From Gemmatimonadota bacterium (lineage in GTDB: Bacteria; Gemmatimonadota; Gemmatimonadetes; Longimicrobiales; Gaopeijiaceae): a stretch of 64,000 bases of DNA. Below, in pieces: positions 27,808 to 36,433 of this stretch. Within the stretch, counting starts at the first letter, position 1; every line of letters starts with the position of its first letter. The stretch spans positions 21,256-85,255 of the forward strand of contig JAWKQN010000019.1 of NCBI GenBank assembly GCA_041390125.1. Direction: 5' to 3'. The notes under the pieces are model-generated. The model was not told the origin of the DNA. It searched no databases and saw only the letters and a list, made by a program, of their open reading frames with translations. Both the position numbers and the translations under genes were made by a program.

Positions 27808-27850
27808 GGCGCACCCTGGAAGGGTCGGTCGCGATGCGGTACCGTTCGAC

Positions 27851-28381
27851 ATGGACTTCGCACCGCTGCAAGCCGCCGACACCATATGGATGCTCGCTCC
27901 CGCGAGCGGCCTCCAGACCGCGAGCCAGATCGCGAACGTGGTCATCGCCGCGCTGGTGCTGCTGGTGTTGGCAGCGTTGTTCGTGGCCCTCCTGCAGGTG
28001 CTCAAGGCATTGCGCGCGTTGCGCAGCATCGTGGACCGCCTGGAGCCCCAGTCCCATGCCGTGCTGGAGCGCGCGCGCGGCGTGACCGAGAACGTCGAGG
28101 CCATCACGCGCTCGCTCAAGGACGACGTCGGCTCGTTGACCGGCTCCGTGGAAGCGCTCACGGCCCGGCTGCACCAGGCCTCGGACCGGATGGAGGAGCG
28201 CATCGAGGACTTCAACGCCCTCATGGAGGTGGTGCAGGAGGAGGCCGAGGACATCTTCGTGGGCACGGCGTCCACCGTCCGCGGGCTGCGGACCGGCGCG
28301 GCCGCCCTCACGCCCGCAAGCCCGCCGCCCCCGGTCCTGCCCCCGGACCCGTCCGCGTTGGAGCTACCCGAGGACGAGTGA
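27851..28381 (+). CDS. DUF948-like membrane-anchored coiled-coil protein
   Basis: A 176-residue protein. A transmembrane helix at about 30-52 (IANVVIAALVLLVLAALFVALL) is followed by a long heptad-rich helix (about 55-135) and a Pro-rich acidic tail. This layout resembles DUF948/YtxH-type general-stress membrane proteins, of unknown function. ATG at 27851 is preferred to an earlier in-frame ATG because it starts just before the hydrophobic segment. The stop overlaps the next gene's GTG by 4 nt, tying it to the phospholipase C-like gene. Confidence 0.6.
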   Translation: MDFAPLQAADTIWMLAPASGLQTASQIANVVIAALVLLVLAALFVALLQVLKALRALRSIVDRLEPQSHAVLERARGVTENVEAITRSLKDDVGSLTGSVEALTARLHQASDRMEERIEDFNALMEVVQEEAEDIFVGTASTVRGLRTGAAALTPASPPPPVLPPDPSALELPEDE

Positions 28382-29334
28382 GCGCGGTCGGACTCCTTCG
28401 CCTGGGGATCGCGTTCGGCTGGGTGGCGCTGGTCGCGCTCATCGACGCGACGCCGCTCCATGCCTGGGGCCCCGCCACCCACGTCGCCCTGGGCGAGGGC
28501 CTGCTGAGCGCACTCTATCTGCTGCCGCCGGCGCTGCGCGCCCTGCTGGAGCGCTACCCGGTCCAGTTCCTGTACGGATCGATCGCCGCCGACATCTCCT
28601 TCGCCAAGAAGTACGCGGCCGCCGGGCGCCACTGCCACCACTGGCACATCGGGGAGGAGATCCTCGAAGCCGCGCCGGACGAACCCCTGCGCGCGGTGGC
28701 CTTCGGCTACCTCGCTCACCTCGCGGCGGACACGGTGGCCCACAACATCTACGTGCCGCGGCAGCTCCTGCTCACGAACACGTCCAAGGGTGTCGGACAC
28801 ACCTACTGGGAGCACCGCATGGACATGCATGCGGGCGAGGCCTACCTGGCGGAAGCGCGGCGGCTGATCACGGAGCACGACCACCGCGCCGCCGATGAGC
28901 TCTTCGACGAGGTCCTGAGCGCCACCCTGTTCAGCTTCCAGACCAACCGCCGCATCTTCCGCGGCATGATCCGCTTCCAAGGCAACGAGCGCTGGCAGAA
29001 GGTGTTCGACTCGGTGCTGCGCAACTCCCGCTGGGACCTGCCGGACCCGCTCGTGCGCCGGTACCTGGAACTCTCCTTCGAGGCGATCGTCGACTACCTG
29101 GTCAACCGCGAGCGGTCCGCTCCGGCCCGTGAGGACCCGATCGGCGAGGTGAACCTGCGGCTGGCCAAGCAGATCCGGCACCGGGAGCTGGCGGACGGCG
29201 CGATCGACGATCCCGAGCTTCTGGCCCGGAGCGCCGATGCCTTCTTCCCGATCCCGGACGATCCACCGGGGGTCCCCATCCCGGCAGCCCTGGGGCAGCG
29301 CGGTCGGCTGCGCGGCGAGACCCGGGCGATCTAG
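28378..29334 (+). CDS. Zinc-dependent phospholipase C-like exported protein
   Basis: A 318-residue protein with an N-terminal signal-peptide-like helix (about 5-22). WGPATH follows at 30-35, then a His-rich HCHHWH (85-90) and HLAADTVAH (114-122). These His/Asp clusters match the PF00882 zinc-dependent phospholipase C family. Cleavage after Ala29 would leave Trp30 as the mature N-terminus, as in Bacillus PLC where the N-terminal Trp helps bind zinc (inference). The start is GTG at 28378, in a GTGA overlap with the DUF948-like gene. The substrate is unknown. Confidence 0.72.
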   Translation: MSAVGLLRLGIAFGWVALVALIDATPLHAWGPATHVALGEGLLSALYLLPPALRALLERYPVQFLYGSIAADISFAKKYAAAGRHCHHWHIGEEILEAAPDEPLRAVAFGYLAHLAADTVAHNIYVPRQLLLTNTSKGVGHTYWEHRMDMHAGEAYLAEARRLITEHDHRAADELFDEVLSATLFSFQTNRRIFRGMIRFQGNERWQKVFDSVLRNSRWDLPDPLVRRYLELSFEAIVDYLVNRERSAPAREDPIGEVNLRLAKQIRHRELADGAIDDPELLARSADAFFPIPDDPPGVPIPAALGQRGRLRGETRAI

Positions 29335-29380
29335 CGTCCGTCACCGGTCCGCGCGGCGGCATCGACGACGAATGACCTGC

Positions 29381-29398
29381 GCCGGCACGCGAGCCGGC
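29381..29398. terminator. Weak hairpin between convergent PLC-like gene and pcrA
   Basis: GCCGGC at 29381-29386 and 29393-29398 can pair with a 6-nt loop between two convergent stop codons. There is no T-run and the stem is short, so the terminator role is tentative. Confidence 0.25.
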
Positions 29399-29412
29399 CT
29401 TCGTGGGCGTGC

Positions 29413-31707
29413 CTACCCGAAGTCCTTCTGCAGATCGGCGTAGCGGGCCAGCAGCTTCTTCCGTCCCACGGCCTGGAAGTCCACCGTGACCTTGAGATCG
29501 TGGCCGAAGCCGGTCACCTCGACGACGGTGCCCGACCCGAAGGTCGCGTGCAGCACGCGCTCCCCCTTCAGCAGGCGCGGGCGATCCTGGTCGAAGTCGT
29601 AGTCGAAGCCCTCGCTCGCGAACGTCTCCTCGCGCTCGGCGCGCGCCCGGCCGCCGCCCGTCTCCCGTGCACGCTCGCGCGAGAAGGAGGGATACTCGCG
29701 CCGGGAGCGGTCCGTCAGACGCCGCTCGAGCAGCTCTTCCGGGATCTGGTCCACGAACGGAGAGAGACGGCCCATCATCATCTCACCGGCCCGGCGGCGC
29801 TGGCGGGCGTGGCACAGGATCAGTTTGTCCTCGGCCCGGGTGAGCCCCACGTAGAAGAGGCGCCGTTCCTCCTCCAGGTCGGCCGGCTGGTCGTAGGCCC
29901 GGGAGAGCGGGAACAGCCCGTCCTCCAATCCCGTCAGGAACACGGTCCGGAACTCGAGGCCCTTGGCGTTGTGCAAGGTCATGAGGGTGACCGCGTCGCT
30001 CCCACCCTTCATGGCGTCGATGTCCGCGACCAACGCCACGCGCTGCAGATACAGGTCCAGGTCGGTGAAGCCCTCCCGCTCCTCGGGCTCGAGCGCCATC
30101 GCCTCGGCGTCGAAATCCAGGGCGCCCGCAATGAGCTCACGCACGTTCTCGGCGCGGTCCTCGCCCTCGGGGCCTTCCTTGCGATAATGCTCCAGCAGGT
30201 CGAGATCCTCCACGAGCGCCTGCACCAGCTCACCCACCGGGATCTCGCGCGCCAGTTCCGCGAACCGGTCGAGCAGCTCCGTGAACCCTTCGAGGGCACG
30301 GACGGCGGCGCGCCCGAGCTCGGGGATCTCGCTCGCACGCTTCGCCGCCTCCAGGAGCGGTAGCCCCGTCGCGACCGCCCATTCCCCCAGCCGCTCCAGC
30401 GAGCGATTCCCCAGCCCGCGCCGCGGCACGTTGACGATGCGCTCGAACGCACCCAGGTCCTGGGGATTGGCGATCAGCCGCAGGTAGGCGAGCGCATCCT
30501 GGATCTCGCGCCGCTCATAGAAGCGTACGCCACCGACGATCTGATAGGGGATGCCACGACGACGGAATGCCTCTTCGAGCGCGCGCGACTGGGCGTTCGT
30601 GCGGTAGAGGAGGGCGAAGTCCGCGTTGTGCAGATCCGGATGCGAGAGCTGCCGCGCCTCGATCTCCTCGACCACGGTGCGCGCCTCGTCCATCTCGTCG
30701 GCGGCGCTGATGACCGTCAGCCGCTCGCCGGCCTCGCGATCGGTGAAGAGCGTCTTCCCCTTCCGGTCCTGATTGGCCTCGATGGCGGCGTTGGCCGCCG
30801 CGAGGATGTTGCCGGTGGAGCGGTAGTTCTGCTCCAGGCGCACGACGACGGCTTCGGGATACGTCTTCTCGAAGTCGAGGATGTTGCGGATGTCGGCACC
30901 CCGCCACCCGTAGATGCTCTGGTCGTCGTCCCCGACGACCATGAGGTTGCGGTGGCCGGCCGCGATCAGCTCCAGGAAGCGGAACTGGGCACGGTTGGTG
31001 TCCTGGTATTCGTCCACCAGCAGGAAGGCGAAGCGCTGCTGGTAGGATTCGAGGAGCGCGGGCAGGGACTCCAGCAGCCGGACCGGTTGCACCAGCAGGT
31101 CGTCGAAGTCCAACGCGTTCTGTTCCCGCAACGAAGCCTCGTAGACGGGATACACACGCGCCACGTTGCGGGCGAAGATGTCGAAGCTGCCCTCGTTCTC
31201 CTTACGGAAGGTTTCGGCGTCGACGAGCAGGTTCTTGGCGGCGCTGATCTGGGCCCGTACGGCCTTCGGGTTCCACCGCTTGGGGTCCAGGCCCACGGAC
31301 TCGATGGCCCGCTGCATGGCCTTGAGCGTCTGCTCCTGATCGAAGATGGAGAACGTGCGACTCCACCCGAGCTGCGGCGCGTGCCGCCGCAGCAACCGCG
31401 CGCCGAGCGCGTGGAAGGTCCCGATCCACATGCCGTTGGGCTCGGCGCCCAGGAGTCCGGCCACCCGCTCCCGCATCTCTCCGGCGGCCTTGTTGGTGAA
31501 GGTGACGGCGAGGATACGATCCACCGGAACCCCGTGGTGGGTGACCAGGTGGGCGATCCGCGTGGTGAGCACCCGCGTCTTGCCCGACCCCGCACCTGCG
31601 AGGACGAGCACGGGACCTTCGAAGAACTCCACCGCTTCACGCTGCGGCGGGTTCAGGCGTTCGAGGTGCCGGGCGGCGTCGAAGAGCGAGAGCGGAGAGG
31701 CGTCCAC
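29413..31707 (-). CDS. pcrA: ATP-dependent 3'-5' DNA helicase PcrA/UvrD
   Basis: Superfamily 1A helicase for repair and replication-conflict removal. The 764-residue protein has Walker A LAGAGSGKT (36-44), TFTNKAAGEM, LVDEYQDTN (motif II), GDDDQSIYGWRGA (motif III), YRSTGNIL, the late LMTLHNAKGLEF (motif V) and YVGLTRAE (motif VI). The C-terminal Tudor-like end (GERVLHATFGSGTVVEV) is the PcrA-type RNA polymerase-binding module. The start is GTG at 31707; no better start lies upstream. The histidine kinase gene ends 40 bp before it. Confidence 0.96.
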   Translation of the reverse strand: MDASPLSLFDAARHLERLNPPQREAVEFFEGPVLVLAGAGSGKTRVLTTRIAHLVTHHGVPVDRILAVTFTNKAAGEMRERVAGLLGAEPNGMWIGTFHALGARLLRRHAPQLGWSRTFSIFDQEQTLKAMQRAIESVGLDPKRWNPKAVRAQISAAKNLLVDAETFRKENEGSFDIFARNVARVYPVYEASLREQNALDFDDLLVQPVRLLESLPALLESYQQRFAFLLVDEYQDTNRAQFRFLELIAAGHRNLMVVGDDDQSIYGWRGADIRNILDFEKTYPEAVVVRLEQNYRSTGNILAAANAAIEANQDRKGKTLFTDREAGERLTVISAADEMDEARTVVEEIEARQLSHPDLHNADFALLYRTNAQSRALEEAFRRRGIPYQIVGGVRFYERREIQDALAYLRLIANPQDLGAFERIVNVPRRGLGNRSLERLGEWAVATGLPLLEAAKRASEIPELGRAAVRALEGFTELLDRFAELAREIPVGELVQALVEDLDLLEHYRKEGPEGEDRAENVRELIAGALDFDAEAMALEPEEREGFTDLDLYLQRVALVADIDAMKGGSDAVTLMTLHNAKGLEFRTVFLTGLEDGLFPLSRAYDQPADLEEERRLFYVGLTRAEDKLILCHARQRRRAGEMMMGRLSPFVDQIPEELLERRLTDRSRREYPSFSRERARETGGGRARAEREETFASEGFDYDFDQDRPRLLKGERVLHATFGSGTVVEVTGFGHDLKVTVDFQAVGRKKLLARYADLQKDFG

Positions 31708-31747
31708 GGATGCGGCGGGAGACGGGGCGGATGGAGCGACCGGGACT

Positions 31748-32944
31748 CTACCCGCCGGAGCGCGGAAGTTTCACCAGGAAGACCGCACCGCGTTGCGGCG
31801 TGTCCAGGAGCTGGATCCGCCCTCCATGGACCCCCTCCACGATGCGGCGCGACAGAGCCAGCCCGACGCCCCACCCGCCCGCCTTGGTCGTCACACCCGG
31901 CTCGAAGATCCTGTCGCGCACCTCCAGCGGCACGCCCGGTCCGTCGTCCGCGATGCGGACGTCGACCCATCTCCCCTCCCCTGCCTGCGCCGTCACCTCG
32001 ATCGTTCCACCGCTGCCGGCCAGCGCATCCAGCGAGTTCTTGACCACGTTCTCGAGCGCCCACACCAGCAACACCCGGGTGCCGTTGATCGCAGGCAGGT
32101 CATCCGGCACCGACACGACGAAGCGGATGCCGGGGCCCAGCCGTGGCAGGCGGGCCTGGATGTAGCGCTCCAGCTCGTCGAACAGCTCGGGCAGCGCGAC
32201 CGGCTCCAGCTTGGACTCCCGACCGATCAGCTCGAAGCGCCGGCTTACGCGCTCCAGCCGCTCCAGGTCCTCTTCGATGGCGTCCCCGATGTCGGGCGCG
32301 GAGATCCCACCGGGGCGCTCCTCCTGCGGCATGCGCAGCAGCTCCAGCCACCCCTGCAGGGACGACAGCGGGGTGCCGAGCTGGTGCGCCAGCTCCCGCG
32401 CCATGGAGGTCCAGGCGCGCTCCGCCTCCGCCCGACGCTGGGCCCGGATCAGGGAGAGGCCGATCATCAAGGTGAGGATGAGCCCACCCGCCTGCAGCCA
32501 GGGGATCCAACGCAGCCGGGCCGTCTGCGGCGGATCGCCATAATGGATGAGGTTGCCGCTGAAGTCGCGGATGGGGGGATGGTCCACATCGAGCAACGCC
32601 AGCCAGGCCTGGATGCGCACCTGGCCTTCGTCGGTGCTCAGGTCGGCCTCGAACGGGAGGTTCACCTGCGCGATGGCGCGACCGGCCGAATCGGTCAACG
32701 CCAACGGAACGCCGGCGTCCACGATACGCTGCTGCAGGCTCATGAGGCTCTCGAACATCGCGTCCGGATCCTCCGACGTGATGCCGGCCTGCACCTCGGC
32801 GAACATGCGGGTCATCGTCGCTGCGTTCTCGTGCAGCGAGCGCACGATCTGATCCGTGTAGACGAGGAACCAGGCCAGCTGCGCGAGCAGCAGGAGCGCC
32901 AGGGCCGGCGTCCAGGCGCGACGCAGCAGGGCGCCCCGCGTCAA
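31748..32944 (-). CDS. Membrane sensor histidine kinase
   Basis: A 398-residue kinase with transmembrane helices at about 10-30 and 148-167 enclosing a periplasmic sensor of about 115 residues. No HAMP domain is obvious. The phospho-acceptor box is ARELAHQLGTPLSSL (His187). The ATPase domain has ENVVKNSLDAL (N-box), IADDGPGVP and GWGVGLALSRRIV. The start is TTG at 32944, the only start codon before the first helix; support from the ribosome site is poor. It lies between serS and pcrA, with no response regulator beside it. The single-domain regulator at 34993 or the NtrC-type one at 52409 are possible but unproven partners. Confidence 0.88.
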   Translation of the reverse strand: MTRGALLRRAWTPALALLLLAQLAWFLVYTDQIVRSLHENAATMTRMFAEVQAGITSEDPDAMFESLMSLQQRIVDAGVPLALTDSAGRAIAQVNLPFEADLSTDEGQVRIQAWLALLDVDHPPIRDFSGNLIHYGDPPQTARLRWIPWLQAGGLILTLMIGLSLIRAQRRAEAERAWTSMARELAHQLGTPLSSLQGWLELLRMPQEERPGGISAPDIGDAIEEDLERLERVSRRFELIGRESKLEPVALPELFDELERYIQARLPRLGPGIRFVVSVPDDLPAINGTRVLLVWALENVVKNSLDALAGSGGTIEVTAQAGEGRWVDVRIADDGPGVPLEVRDRIFEPGVTTKAGGWGVGLALSRRIVEGVHGGRIQLLDTPQRGAVFLVKLPRSGG

Positions 32945-32999
32945 CGCCGCCCGGGCGCTCCGAGACGCCCCCGGTGGTGGGACCGAGCGTGCACGTGGG

Positions 33000-34280
33000 T
33001 CACTTCGCCGTGAGCGCGTCCACGCCGAGCGGACCCTGGAGCGGTGGAGGGACCGTGACGCTGCCGTCCGCGCGTTGCCAGGTCTCCAGCAGCGCGACCA
33101 TGAGACGGGGCAGCGCGACGCCCGAGCCGTTGAGCGTGTGCACGAAGTCGGGCTTGCCGCCGCCGTCCGGCCGGAAGCGGAGGTTGCCGCGCCGGGCCTG
33201 GTAGTCGGTGAAGGTGCTGCACGAGGAGACCTCCAGCCAGCGCTCCACCCCGGGGGCCCAGACCTCGATGTCGTACGTCATGGCCGAGGAGAAGCCGAGG
33301 TCTCCGGCCGCCAGGCGGATGACGCGATGCGCCAGTCCCAGCCGCTCGAGCACGCGACAAGCCTCGCGGGTCAGCTCCTCGAGGGCGTCGCGGCTCCGCG
33401 CCGGTGTCTCGTAGCGCACCAGCTCCACCTTGTCGAACTGGTGCACGCGCAGCAGGCCGCGCGTGTCCTTTCCCGCCGCACCGGCCTCCCGACGGAAGCA
33501 GGGCGAGTACGCCGTGTAGCGGATGGGCAGGTCCGCCTCGGAGAGCAGCTCGTCGCGGTGCATGTTCGTGACGGGCACCTCGGCCGTGGGGATCAGCCAC
33601 AGGTCGTCGCGCTCCGTCAGGTAGGACTCCTCTGCGAACTTGGGGAGCTGTCCAGTGGCCGTGAGCGATTGGCGGGTGACGAGGTAGGGCACACGCAGCT
33701 CCACGTAGCCGTGCTCGCGCGTGTGCAGGTCGAGCATGAAGTCGATCAGCACGCGCTGCAGGCGCGCGCCCATGCCGGTGAGAACGGGAAAGCCGCTCCC
33801 GGAGATCCGCGAGCCGCGGGCGAGGTCGAGCAGCCCGAGCGCTTCGCCGAGCTCCCAGTGGGGCCGCGCCGGGAAGTCGAACAAGACGGGCTCGCCCCAC
33901 GTCCGGATCACCTCGGCGTCCTCCTCCCCACCCGTCTGCACGTCCGTCAACGGCAGGTTGGGCACCGCGAGCAGGATGGCTTCGATCTCCGTCTCGGCCG
34001 CGCGCACGTCCGCGTCCAGACGGTCGATGCGATCCCCGACCTCCTTCATCTCCGCGACCAACGCGTCGGCCGGCTCGCCCGCGCGCTTCAGCTCCCCGAC
34101 CTGCTTGGAGACCTGATTGCGCGTGGCCTTCAGCTCCTGCACCTCGGAGATGGCGCTCCGCCGCACCACATCCAGCTCCAGGACCCGGTCCAGCTGCGCG
34201 TCCAGGCTGGCGTCGGCGCGCTTGGCGAGGGCGGCGCGAACCGCGTCGGTCTCTTCACGCAGACGGCGGATGTCGATCAC
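33000..34280 (-). CDS. serS: Serine--tRNA ligase
   Basis: Charges tRNA-Ser. The 426-residue class II synthetase starts with the typical IDIRRLREE. A long coiled-coil arm lies at about 30-105. The class II motifs follow, with LIPTAEVPVTNMHRDELL and SPCFRREAGAAGKDTRGLLR (motif 2), and the C-terminal LNGSGVALPRLMVALLE (motif 3). The start is GTG at 34280, one base after the stop of the lipoprotein gene. Confidence 0.97.
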   Translation of the reverse strand: MIDIRRLREETDAVRAALAKRADASLDAQLDRVLELDVVRRSAISEVQELKATRNQVSKQVGELKRAGEPADALVAEMKEVGDRIDRLDADVRAAETEIEAILLAVPNLPLTDVQTGGEEDAEVIRTWGEPVLFDFPARPHWELGEALGLLDLARGSRISGSGFPVLTGMGARLQRVLIDFMLDLHTREHGYVELRVPYLVTRQSLTATGQLPKFAEESYLTERDDLWLIPTAEVPVTNMHRDELLSEADLPIRYTAYSPCFRREAGAAGKDTRGLLRVHQFDKVELVRYETPARSRDALEELTREACRVLERLGLAHRVIRLAAGDLGFSSAMTYDIEVWAPGVERWLEVSSCSTFTDYQARRGNLRFRPDGGGKPDFVHTLNGSGVALPRLMVALLETWQRADGSVTVPPPLQGPLGVDALTAK

Positions 34281-34281
34281 G

Positions 34282-34836
34282 TCAGTCGGGGGGCAGGAGG
34301 CGGCGGTCGTTGCAGTTGGGGTTCCCGTCGTACCGGAAGTCCATGACGCCGGCCACGGGGTCGAGCAGGATGGGGCTGAACTTCGAGAAGGAGAAGCAGC
34401 TCTGGCCGAACAGTCCGACCGTGATCCGCGTGCGCACGACGTAGAGGTCCCCGACCCGGAGCGGGACGGCCCCGGCGCTGTAGGCGACCGTGTCGCCCGG
34501 CGCCTCGGCGATCTCGTCGAAGGGGGTGGAGCCCAGGTCCGCGATGCGGGCCCGGCTGTCCAGCCCGAAGCCGATGGCCGGCACGGCGACCAGCTGCCCG
34601 CCGCGGGTGTCGAGCGCCATGTCCCACTGGTTGAGGGCGCTCTGGGACTCGATGAGCACCGGCACTTCGTCGACGAAGTCGAACCCGGACGGCTGGTTGA
34701 GCCCCGGCCGCGCCAGGGAGTACAGGCGGGCCGTGTCCGGACTGAGGTTCCAGTCCACATAGCCGAAGGGCCGGTCCTCACAGGCCGTCAGGCCGGAGAA
34801 GAGGGCCAGCGCGAGGCCGAGCAGGAGCGTGCGCAC
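34282..34836 (-). CDS. Predicted lipoprotein, unknown function
   Basis: A small exported protein, 184 residues from GTG at 34836, with a lipoprotein signal: hydrophobic LLLGLALALFSG, then the lipobox LTAC followed by Glu. The mature part is beta-rich with two paired Cys near the C-terminus (GQSCFSF and NPNCNDRR). The start is uncertain: GTG at 34836 makes a 19-residue signal peptide, while GTG 34863 and TTG 34881 extend it. Its stop is one base before the serS start. I do not recognise the family. Confidence 0.6.
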   Translation of the reverse strand: MRTLLLGLALALFSGLTACEDRPFGYVDWNLSPDTARLYSLARPGLNQPSGFDFVDEVPVLIESQSALNQWDMALDTRGGQLVAVPAIGFGLDSRARIADLGSTPFDEIAEAPGDTVAYSAGAVPLRVGDLYVVRTRITVGLFGQSCFSFSKFSPILLDPVAGVMDFRYDGNPNCNDRRLLPPD

Positions 34837-34930
34837 GGGTCGTAGCCTGGGGTCGGAGTCCACCGCTGCCGAAGCGTTCAAAGCTATCCCGCCGAAGAGT
34901 GGGGCTCAAGCCCGAATCGCTTGTAATTCC

Positions 34931-34959
34931 TTGACTTTACACCAGTTGTGCCCTAGGTT
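34931..34959 (+). promoter_or_regulatory. Predicted promoter of the response regulator-manC-glmU-like unit
   Basis: TTGACT (34931-34936) and TAGGTT (34954-34959) are 17 bp apart, about 33 nt before the response-regulator ATG. The surrounding 40 bases are unusually AT-rich for this window. Confidence 0.55.
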
Positions 34960-34992
34960 CCCGGCCGTCTCTCCCCCTTCCGACGCACCGGC

Positions 34993-35391
34993 ATGTCCGA
35001 AGCCTCCACGTCCGCCGTGCCCCGTGCCCGTCTGCTCGTGGCGGACGATGAGCCGCATATCCGGCGGATCCTGACCACCCTGCTGGAGGCGTCCGAGTTC
35101 ACGGTGGACGCCGTCTCCGACGGGGTGGCCGCGCTCGAGCTGCTGGCCGGCTCGGTGCGCTACGATCTGATCCTGCTCGACATCATGATGCCCGGGGCCA
35201 CCGGCCTGGAGGTGCTGGAACGCCTCCGCGGCATGCCCACCCGGGCGAGCGTACCGGTCATGATCCTGACCGCCAAGGGGCAGGACGCCGACCGGGAGCG
35301 CGCGTTCGCGCTGGGCGCCTCCGACTTCGTGACCAAACCCTTCAGCCCGAAGAAGCTCCTTGCCCGGATCGACCAGCTCCTCGCCGGCTGA
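34993..35391 (+). CDS. Single-domain response regulator (receiver only)
   Basis: A 132-residue CheY-like receiver: acidic pocket VADDEP (17-22), phospho-acceptor Asp63 in LILLDIMMPG, conserved Thr in MILTAKG, Lys in TKPFSPKKL. No output domain is present, so it should act by protein contact or phosphotransfer. The 3' end overlaps the next gene by 32 nt. The cognate kinase is not adjacent; the nearest is at 31748-32944 on the other strand. Confidence 0.92.
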   Translation: MSEASTSAVPRARLLVADDEPHIRRILTTLLEASEFTVDAVSDGVAALELLAGSVRYDLILLDIMMPGATGLEVLERLRGMPTRASVPVMILTAKGQDADRERAFALGASDFVTKPFSPKKLLARIDQLLAG

Positions 35392-36433
35392 TCTCTGGAT
35401 CCTCATCCTCGCGGGGGGCGTGGGCTCCCGCTTCTGGCCGGTCAGCACGCCCAGCCGTCCCAAGCAGCTCCTCCCGCTCGGGAGCGAGCGCCCCCTCATC
35501 GTGGACACCGTGGAGCGGCTGGACGGCCTTGTCCCTCCCGAGCGCATCCGGGTCCTGACCGGGGCCTCCCTGGTCGAGCCCATCCGGCACGCCACCGGCC
35601 TGCCGGCCTCCAGCTTCCTGGTCGAGCCTGCGGCGCGCGGCACCTGTCCCGTCCTGGCCTGGGCGGCCTGGACGATCGAGCGCGAGCACCCGGGCGCGGT
35701 ACTGGCGTCGATCCACGCGGATCACGTCATCGATCCACCCGCCGCCTTCCGCGCGCTCCTCGCGGACAGCGCGCACGTGGCCGCGCGGGAGGGCTTGCTG
35801 CTCACCACCGCGATCGTCCCCACCCGGCCCGAGCCCGGATACGGCTACATCGAGCCCGGAGAGGTCGTCGGTGGGCACGGGACCGCCGAGGTGCGGAAGG
35901 TGCGTCGCTTCGTGGAGAAGCCCGACCGCGAGACAGCGACCGGCTATGTGCGCGACGGCTACCTCTGGAACAGCGGCATCTTCGTCTGGAGCGCCGCCAC
36001 CTTCCTGCGGGAGCTGCGTGCCACGGCCCCCGACGTCGCCGCGGCCCTGGAGCACCTGGAGCGTGACGACGTGGACGCCTTCTTCCGTGAGGTTCCCGTC
36101 ACCACGGTGGACGAGGCCGTTCTCGAACGGAGCGACCGGGTCGGGACCGTCCCGGCCACGTTCGCCTGGGACGACGTCGGGGCGTGGGAGGCGCTGGGAC
36201 GGACACGGCAGGCGGATGCGGACGGCAACGTGTCCGTGGGTGCCGTCCACGCGGTGGAGGCACACCGCAACATCGTCTGGAGCGAGGACGGGCGGGTCGT
36301 GCTCTTCGGGGTGGACGACCTCGTCGTGGTCCGGACGGGCGACGTCACGTTCGTCACCACGCGGACGCGGAGCCCGGACCTGAAGGCCCTGCTCGCACGC
36401 CTGCCGTCCACCCTCGGAGGGAGCGCGTCATGA
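35360..36433 (+). CDS. manC: Mannose-1-phosphate guanylyltransferase
   Basis: Makes GDP-mannose for surface glycans. The 357-residue nucleotidyltransferase has ILAGGVGSRFWPVS near residue 15, RPKQLLPL, the EPAARGTCP stretch, GYGYIEPG, RFVEKPD, YLWNSGIFVW and FAWDDVGAW, all typical of GDP-mannose pyrophosphorylases. No C-terminal isomerase domain is present. The only in-frame start upstream of the nucleotide loop is TTG at 35360, inside the response-regulator gene by 32 nt. The stop overlaps the next ATG (ATGA). Confidence 0.9.
   Translation: MPGSTSSSPADLWILILAGGVGSRFWPVSTPSRPKQLLPLGSERPLIVDTVERLDGLVPPERIRVLTGASLVEPIRHATGLPASSFLVEPAARGTCPVLAWAAWTIEREHPGAVLASIHADHVIDPPAAFRALLADSAHVAAREGLLLTTAIVPTRPEPGYGYIEPGEVVGGHGTAEVRKVRRFVEKPDRETATGYVRDGYLWNSGIFVWSAATFLRELRATAPDVAAALEHLERDDVDAFFREVPVTTVDEAVLERSDRVGTVPATFAWDDVGAWEALGRTRQADADGNVSVGAVHAVEAHRNIVWSEDGRVVLFGVDDLVVVRTGDVTFVTTRTRSPDLKALLARLPSTLGGSAS

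Noticed and set aside
27784..27808. TGGCAC-like sequence as a sigma-54 promoter for murA
   Set aside because: The -12 GC element is absent at the required spacing; a sigma-70-type TTGGCA/TAGCTT pair fits better.
31748..32944. Pairing of this histidine kinase with the NtrC-type regulator at 52409
   Set aside because: The genes are 20 kb apart and the kinase lacks NtrB/NtrY-type features beyond the common core; no evidence links them.
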